DNA from: Toxorhynchites rutilus septentrionalis
Lineage: Eukaryota > Arthropoda > Insecta > Diptera > Culicidae
Length of the DNA: 64,000 nt
Direction of reading: 5' to 3'
Assembly: GCF_029784135.1 (NCBI RefSeq)
Contig: NC_073745.1
Span: 160,717,335-160,781,334, forward strand
Positions 24,901 through 33,900 of this stretch are shown here, piece by piece (within the stretch, counting starts at the first letter, position 1; each line of letters starts with the position of its first letter). A program made the position numbers and the translations under genes. The notes below the pieces were generated by a model. It had not been told where the DNA came from and searched no databases. It saw nothing but the letters and a program-made list of their open reading frames with translations.

Positions 24901-27900
24901 TATCGTGAGTGCAAGCCACAAACGATTAATCCCATTCCATAGAGCGGATGATGAGTTCTTGATCGGAAAGTGTAACAAGAGACGATCAACTGAAATCTTA
25001 CGACACTCATCGAGGGATTTTTAATTCTCTATTGCACAGACCGCAGTGAGTGGCTGACTCAGTCTCGTGTCGATTTTATTTTGCTGTCGTCTCCCGCCCG
25101 ATAAACAGCAGACGGGTAATGGATGCAATTGATTAATTTTATTACCAGCAGATTTGGGCGAATCTCATCCCGCCCAAAATCGTTTTTAGATTCCAATAAT
25201 TCTGAACATTCACATTTCTCTCCAAATAATTTTTCCAATAGTAATTCAATTAGTGACTTCACGAAACACCTTTCGAATTCGATTGAATTTCAGACCCTTT
25301 TTTATTTTGTAGATAAAACGGATGACATATTTGATTAATTCAATTCTGTTTGGTTACGTTCTTCGTTGCGAATAAATGTAATGAAATAGTATGGACGTAT
25401 GATATTCATGTATCGTGGACTTCCGACATATGTGGCAGTAGATTTATCGAACAACTAATGTTTTTTTTAATATCCCTTCAAACTTGTTGCATCTCTCAAG
25501 TGTACATACTGCTTTGACCGCAGATTTGCATGGTTGAATCTGGTTAATTTCAGGTATTCAGTCTTCATATTGTCGAATGAATACTGTTGGAACAATAGGT
25601 ATCGCAGCAAATGATTATCAATATCCTACCTTATCATCAAACGGTATGCGAATAATTTCAGTGAACTGACGGCATTGGAATATATGCTTTGTGAGGACCA
25701 CACAATTACTATCAGAGCGAATAAACGTCCGACTGGAAGTCATGAACATCAATTCAATGTGCCCAAGATAAATTTATCCTTTGAAGGTCATTAACCTTTC
25801 TAAAAATGATCAGATGGAATATATTCCAATGTCGTCTGGAATAACCTGTCCAACACCTTATGATCGTAATATTGTTTTTGCTATCATTCTGATGTTTCAT
25901 AACACGGCACTCTATTGATTATTCGCCGAAAATGAATAAAAAATATCCTTGAAGTTAGCCTACGGTTTTAGTAGCAGTGCAATATGGTGAGCCAGTCTCA
26001 GGATAAGAAAACATTTAAAAATAAAGCTTTTTTTTTGAATGAATCAATAGTAAAACAAAACGTCAAAAAATTTCTCAGCTTTGTGATAGCAGATAATCAT
26101 TATCCATTTGAGTTGTATGAGTATTCCCACAAACTGTGGATAGTCTATCTGCATACAGATTATGTAGAGTGCCACAATCCAAAAAAACAGGAAGTGGGTT
26201 ATATCTGTGGTATAACCGCAAGGGTGACGTAGGACTTCCGTTGATTTAGTGATCATTTGTTTGAAGTTGCATCTCAATGAATGGATGAAAGAATAAATTG
26301 CAAGTTTGGTGAAAATTCTTCTTGTAAATCTGTGAGCGGATGAGTTATTTGTATGAAATGATCATATATATTCAGAAAACTTCAATTAAACTCTTTCAAA
26401 GTTGTGAAGTGGTCCTGAAAAGAACCGGTTTGGGGTTATGTGGACCTGAAATGAGTGATTGCCGGATGGTTTGATTGGTGAGCCCATGTGCGGATCCGAT
26501 AAGAAACAATTGATATAAATAAAGTCATAACAAGCTTTATGTAACATGTGTGTGTGGCGGCTGGTTCGATGCATCAAACGGAACCAATTTTCGATACTGA
26601 TACTCTCTTGGTTGCCTTCTCTTCTCCCGATGGATCGGCTTTTCTGCGCTCCCTCACAGTTCGAAACATACTGAATGCGTTTCAAGTCAGGTCAGTTAAT
26701 GAATCACTCGTTCCCTCGCCGTCTAGCTCGTCCAGCGACGATATTGTCCAGTTGATGTCCTCGCGAAAAATAAATGAGTTTCACCACAAGAATATCGCTT
26801 AAGTATGCTTTTTGTCCGTGATTGAATCGAGAGAAGGTGTGGTTTACGATGGCAATTTGGAAGCCAAACTAGATGCGAATGAACTCTCTGAGTTTGAAAC
26901 TTTCAGCGGTTGAGCAATAATCGATTGAAAATTATATGATTTTCGGATACGAAAATATCCTACTGATGGGGAAGAATAATCTTCAGAAGCTTTCCTGCTA
27001 ATTAATTGCACTTGATTGAAAAATCACCAAACCAAATGTATTTGGTCGCAGTGTTTTATGGATAGAAAATATTAAAATAAACTATTTCGCTTGAATGTAT
27101 TTTTCAATTTCAAGGGGAACTGGCAGATTATTTTTCAGCAACGATAAGATCTATGCAGATTCTACTCGATACTCGACGCCAACCAGTGGTTGATGCTAAC
27201 TCGATAACCAGATGTTAATAGCACTTGATTGAAAAATCACAAAACCAAATGTATTCGATCACAGCAGAGTTATATGGACAGAAAACATCAAAATAAACTC
27301 TTTCGCTAGAATGTATTTTTCAATTCTAAAGGGAACTAGATTATTTTTAGATTATTTTTCAGCAACGATGACATCTTTCTGGAATCTTCTCGATGCTAGA
27401 TAGCAACCAAATGAAAAGAATTCCGCGCGTGTATGTGTGTGTGTGTGGCGGCTGCTCCGATGCCTCAAGCGGAACCGTTTTTCGATGCTGATACTCTCTT
27501 GGTCGCCTTTTAAGTGACATCACTCTCCTCCTGATGGAGTCTCTTCTGGCCTAAGATGCACAAACAGGCTCTTGGTGACACCGTTCATCAGCGCTTCCAT
27601 GATAAACGAAATTATCTTCACCACAACAGCGACAACATGCTCCAATCGCTGTTCAATTATAACTGAGTGGATTTCCGAGCGGCGCTCGCTTATATACCGA
27701 TTGGTGATTTCAATGGCCTGTTTTGAAAGCAATTTTAAGGCTATTGAAACAAGTTTTTGGATCAAAAAGTAACAAGTATATAATGCGTAGACATTTTATC
27801 TTTCGAATGAAATGTTTATCATACCATTTCGTTCAGTTGTTTAGGAGCTATTAACGCTCAAAATCTCGGTCTCCGGCGTAACGCTTTCGTTTTCGAAACT

Positions 27901-30900
27901 TTGATTTTACACCCCGGTATAGAAATGAAAGACGTAGTCCTACGTCAAAAAATATGAGCAAATATTTACGTGCTTACAAAAAAACATAAATTAGCGCAAA
28001 TATGTCAATTGCGCTAATTTATGTTTTTTGATTAATTCAAGGTAATCAAGGTCTTTTCTAGACACCAGTTTACTCGGCCCCGAAAAAAGTGGTCTGTATT
28101 TGGGCAGGCGGAAAAATATATCTCGCAAGACCACGTGTTCGATGTCGTAATAGCCTTGGCCAATAACGCATTTACATTAACTCATAAAATTAGTGATTTG
28201 AGGGGGATTATTGTTTGTAGTCTCTTGATTAATTTAAACACCATCTGAGAAATCCTCTGAGAAACATGAAACATTAAAGTCGTCCTATCTGCTGTAGCGC
28301 ATTTTTTATTTTACCCAGTTTCATCGAAGTAAACGCGCGAACGCCCGGACGAGAGAGCGAGAATCGTACGTCATAGAGACACTCATTCCCATGGAGCAAA
28401 TTCTTGTTAGGAGTTGTAAACAAAACGAGGAAGGAGAGTAACTCAATTATTCGAACTAGTTTCAGTCTAGCAATGCTTTGGTTAACTCAGAGTTACCAAG
28501 AGAAAATCATTTGGTTATGATGGGTGAGGATTAATAGTTAGTCGCAGTTTGCACAGATTGCGATCTGTGCAGTTTGCGATTAATCGTAAATCACATCATG
28601 CTCCCTTGTTTTCCATCCTTGGTCATCAACAGAGACTTTTGCCTCGGGTTTTTTTTATGTTCAACTAGCAACCTCGGATAAACCTTAATGGTTATGACTA
28701 GGGGCGTGCAATCCAGCTCATCATGATGAACAGTTCCGATCAGCTCAGCTCATCTAAACGAGCTGTTCTTTATGAACAGCAAAGCTAGTCTCTGGGTCAT
28801 TCACTCGCTTTTTTTCGAACTTTTCCAAGCAGAAAATCCACAAGTATATAGAATGAATTCAACAACGAGGGGCCTCTAATGTCTCTAGAAGACATTAGTT
28901 CATTTGCAGTAGAATGAACTAATGTCTTCTAGAATGAATGATTGTGACATTGTATTTTTATTAATTTGGACCTATATTCTACAATACATTAGCCTAGATC
29001 TTTCAAACGTCCACTTCACAAAACGAAGGTTTTCCGGTTACACATCATTTCAATAATCAGTTTTATGGATATGGTTTGAGCTACAACAAAAACTTCAAAG
29101 CTGAAATAAACAAATTGGGTTATCACAGTCCCGTTTTTGTGGAAAAATCGGGGCGATATTCACTCAATCAACGGTATATCAGGTTAATTATCATTTCTAA
29201 ACTCATGAAATTTAGTTCGCAGTTATGAAATATATTCTTTGTTATTTTTTTTTGTTATCATTTATTGAAATAAACTTCAAAATCCCAAGGCAAGTTTAGT
29301 GAAATGCGCTATATAACAATGCCAATTAATATAAACATTGAATAAGCTATCAAACTTTTTTTCAAATGTAAGCTATTGAAGATTTGAAGACATTTTTACG
29401 TACCATGTGAAGACATTTGAAAAAATCACGTGGTATCCCTGCACTGGATGCAGAAAAGTGGTCGTACGAATTGTATGCAAAAGTGAAAGTAACAACCACA
29501 TTGAGTTGTATTGGTGTGGTTACATTGCTTCCCTCTTTTTTTCCAAAATATATATTTTATTAAGGCACATATGGCGTTAGCCTGACGGGGCCGGAAGTTC
29601 AATATTTTGACAATTTTTGTCTTACGACTATGTTAGTAATATGTAACCGATTACTCGCGGTTGGCTCGAGGTTAGTATTACAATGATTCTCATAATTGGG
29701 ATGTTGCAGTCTCCAGTACTATGTACGTGTGGCCGACATGGGATACTTCCTATAGGGGTGCAACTGATCATAAATCAGCGACGCCCCCTAGTCTGTACCT
29801 CATATCAATCGTGGTGCATCTCTCTTGACTCGAGGAATACAGGGTAGAATGGTCACTGGGCGGTACAATCTTCAGCTCGTGTAGAGCTGTCATGAGTGGT
29901 ACAACCTTTGGCTCTTGTTGAATGTTCAGTGGCCTGCACAACCTTTGACCTGTGTATCTGTAAAGAGTATGTGTATGTATTGCCGCGACTAATTAGAAGT
30001 TTATCGATCGGATAGGAGGGATATGATACAGAGGAAACATCATTAAACGTTGACATCGGCGTTTCTGAGGAACAGGTATAGATGAAGCAGAAGATAAGGA
30101 TCACGACTACCTAAGATATCCCGGACGGGGATAACCGATTGTCTGCCTAGTGCCCTCAATGCTCTGGTGAGCTGAGAGCGGGCAGCATGGAATCGGATAC
30201 ACGACCAGACAACATGCTCGATGTCGTGGTAGCCATCGCCACAATCACAAAGATTGTTTGCTGCGAGCCTCGTACGCGAATGAAATCACGACCTACATTC
30301 AATCCCTTGAACCATGCACTCGTCGAGACCTTAGGGATAATCGTGTGTAACCAGCGACCGAACTCATCTTCACTCCACATGCGCTGCCAACTTACGAGCG
30401 TGTGCTGACGAGGAATGTGGAAAAATTCATTATAAGCAATTTGCCTTTCAAATAGTGTGCCTTCTGATGCGCCCAGCTTAGCTAGCGAGTCCGCTTTCTC
30501 ATTCCCCGGAATCGAGCAATGAGAGGGAACCCATGCTAAGGTAATCTTGAATAATTTTTCGACCAAAACACTCAATAGTTGTCTTATTCTTGTTAGGAAA
30601 TAAGATGAGCATTTATCAACTTTATCAACTCTATTGAGCTGAGACTGTCTGAAACAATAAAATAGTGGTCGATGGGCAATGTTTCAATGATCCCTAATGC
30701 GTAATATATCGCACCCAGTTCAGCGACATACACGGAACAAGGATCTTTGAGTTTGAAAGAGGCACTGGAATTTTCATTGAAGATACCGAAGCCAGTGGAC
30801 CCGTTTATGAATGAACCGTCAGTAATGAACATTTTATCAGATCTAACTTTCCCATATTCTGCCGAAAATATCGGCGGAATAGAATCGGAGCGTAGGTGAT

Positions 30901-33900
30901 CTGGGATTCCATGGATTTTTTGTCGCATGGACAGATCAAAAATGACAGAGGAATTGCAGAGGTATGGGAAGCAAACTTGGTTGGAGATGCCTGGTGGAGG
31001 GTGCACGTCGTGGGTAAGGTACTCATGGTATAAAGACATAAAACTTGACTGAGGAGTCAGTTGGAGTAGATTTTCGAAGTTATCAATCACCAATGGATTC
31101 ATGATCTTGCAACGGATGAGAAATCTGGAGGATAATTCTGTGAACCGAAGAGTAAGTGGGGGTACTCCTGCCAAAACTTCGAGACTCATCGTATGTGTCG
31201 AATGCAAACACCCCATGGCTATACGCAAGCAACGATATTGTATTCTCTCCAGCTTGAGAATATGAATCCTGGCAGCTGATCGGAAGCAAAAACTGCCATA
31301 TTCTAACACTGATAATATCGTTGTTTTGTACAACTGGATGAGGTCTCCTGGATGGGCACCCCACCATGTTACGGTAATTGTTTGGAGAAAATTGATTCTT
31401 TGCTGGCATTTCTGTTTCAAATACGCAATGTGTCTCCCCCAGGTACACTAAGAATCAAAATATACACCCAGGTATTTGAAAAACATAGAGTGTTGGATCG
31501 TTTTGCCGGATAGGTGAAGCTGGAATTGGGCGGGTTCGTGCTTCCTAGGAAAAACGGCCATTTCAGTTTTCTCCGTAGAGAATTCGATACCCAGCTTGAG
31601 GGCCCACGTGAACAGATTGTTCAGGGTATCTTGCAACGACTTTTGCAGAACGACGGGATTAGTACCCGTGATGGAAATAACTCCATCGTCTGCAAGTTGT
31701 CTCAACGTGCAGTCTCTAGTTAGACAATCATCTATATCATTGACGTAAAAACTGTACAAGAGGGGGCTTAGGCAGGAGCCTTGTGGTAGGCCCATAAAAC
31801 TGTAACGAGAAGATTTCGAGCTGCCATGAGAGAAAATCATGTGCTTGATTTTAGAAAATTGTAATTTCTCATTCAACACTGTTGTTCTATTCATGACTAT
31901 GTTTGAGAAAAATAATTTGCACAGCTGTTGCATTCCTAATAATAATTTTCATTTTTTTTAAAATAAATGTTTCCATAACGGTACACAACAATTGCACTGG
32001 AAAATACAATTTGTGTCACTATTGTTTTTTTTGCTGATGCTATTTTCAGGCATTATTTGAATTTATTCAAAGCAAAAAAAGAATTACCTCTGATGTCTCA
32101 TACCGAGACAAAACTCAGTGCCGCAATAGAGGCGATTGTAACCTGTTATTAGACTTATCAACGAACACAGCACATTGTGAAAAATAAGTTAAAATAGGAA
32201 AATCTAATAAATAATCACTAGAAAAGTGTGCAAAATACAAAATCTAGTAAAATGGTTGAAAACACTCCTAAAAATTCATCGTGTTGTTACAAAACAACAC
32301 AAAGGTTTACAAAATCGTCCAATCATATCAAAACATCCAATTATTCATGTCGCATTACAGGTCGACCAATTAGAGGCGAATCACTTTTTCTAATTAAATG
32401 AAAATACTTGATTCTCGTTCTGTGAGACCAATTGACCAATTAACTAGACGTATAAGAACTATCTATCGGAAATATTGGCCCCTATTATGTAAATTGAATC
32501 GAACGAACAATTCGATTCCTCTAACTATCACTATCATTTTGTAAAGCGATAAAATCTTATCGAATCGAGTTCTTCCTCTAAACTTTTTTTCTTGAAACGT
32601 CCCCGAAATGTTTCTCAAAGCAAAGGTTCAGGAACGTAACAAACAAACCAAACAGCTCGAAAATTTATGCCGACAGCTTCCACCCGACTGTATCTATAAC
32701 AGTAAAATAAAGCTAACAAGTAAAATTCTATAATTCTATAATTACATAATAGGTCCCATTATTTGATTTTAGAAAATTGTAATTTCTCATTCATCACTGT
32801 TGTTCTATTCATGACTATGTTTGAGAAAAATAATTTGCACAATCAATTCACATTACTTAAAATTTACTTTTAAAATGAAAATAACAACCCTTCATTGAAA
32901 CTCGCATACGCAACCTTCTAAAGCCTGTAAAAATGAACGAAATTACAAAAAAAAAACGTTTCATTATCACTGATGGGTGTTCCTGAGGCTTTCGATGACA
33001 ATGTTTTCTCTTTGATTGACATATTTTTAATCAGCATTGAATAACTTGAATATTTGCAGCGTGAGTCACATTGACACCGAAATGAATTCACTTTCACTAA
33101 CATGTGTTTTGACATCATTTAAGAACGGTTGTTAAAATCATTGTTATTGTTCCTGCTATCAGAGAAATCATTAGCGCTCAACATGCTGCTTTATCATCAA
33201 GTTTGGTTACATGTGAGCGGTTCGATGTATACACGCTTGATAAAATCCGTGCGAACAAATTCCTCATCCCATACCCATAAAATTCAACCGTGCCATACGT
33301 CATTCAAATTTCGAAATGCTCGATTCTATGGCAAGCCGAACACTGGATAACTCTGCGATGCTCGTCAGACAGTCGTCACAAGAACTTCTCACTACGATTT
33401 GGAAGAGTTTTTGCAAACGATAAATTGATTCGCGACAGGCGGTTATTCGTCCCTATTTCTCGTTCAAGTTCGAAGCTTTTAACGTTGTTTCAACTAAGAT
33501 AATGATAATCGTTACATTATATCATACATCATATGTTTACATCCATAGATCGCGACATGTTGAACGCAATGAAATGTTCGCTCCAGGTCGGATGGCCTAT
33601 CATATCGAGCTGGAAGATGAGAACGCAGAAACGGATATACCAACAACGGTGATTCGTTCGAAGGCAGAGGTTCCGCTGGTAGCGGGCGATACCCAAACGC
33701 TGACAACAAATGATATCGTAATTAACAAACTGGCCCAAATTTTGTCCTATCTACGTCAAGGTGGGCGAGGCAAGAAGAACAAACGCAGAGTGGGTATTTT
33801 TGATAATCAATCACGGCACGTCACGTTCATAATTTTGTTAATACTACACAGGACAAAGATAAGCCGCTGTTCAAGTTATCGGAAGACAAGAACATAGATG

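Larger units (their letters stand above)
15490..29441. mobile_element. 13,952-bp composite unit with hAT termini and a perfect 8-bp target duplication
   Basis: The left end reads CAGGGATGCCA and the right end, read inward on -, CAGGGATACCA: a 10 of 11 match. Immediately outside, the octamer CACTGGAT is present on both sides (15482-15489 and 29442-29449), the duplication size of hAT transposons. Both subterminal zones carry repeated TGAAGACAT (15505, 15544, 15555, 15575; 29385, 29408), possible transposase sites. No hAT transposase was recognised inside. The interior holds H2A and H2B pseudogenes, a degenerate I-type LINE inserted on -, and several direct repeats. The termini and duplication are directly visible; that the unit moved at its present size is not, since the LINE may have entered later. 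Confidence 0.75.

Noticed and set aside
26386..26685. 99-codon antisense ORF ending at the orphan stem-loop as a histone
   Set aside because: It contains no histone-fold motif in any frame.
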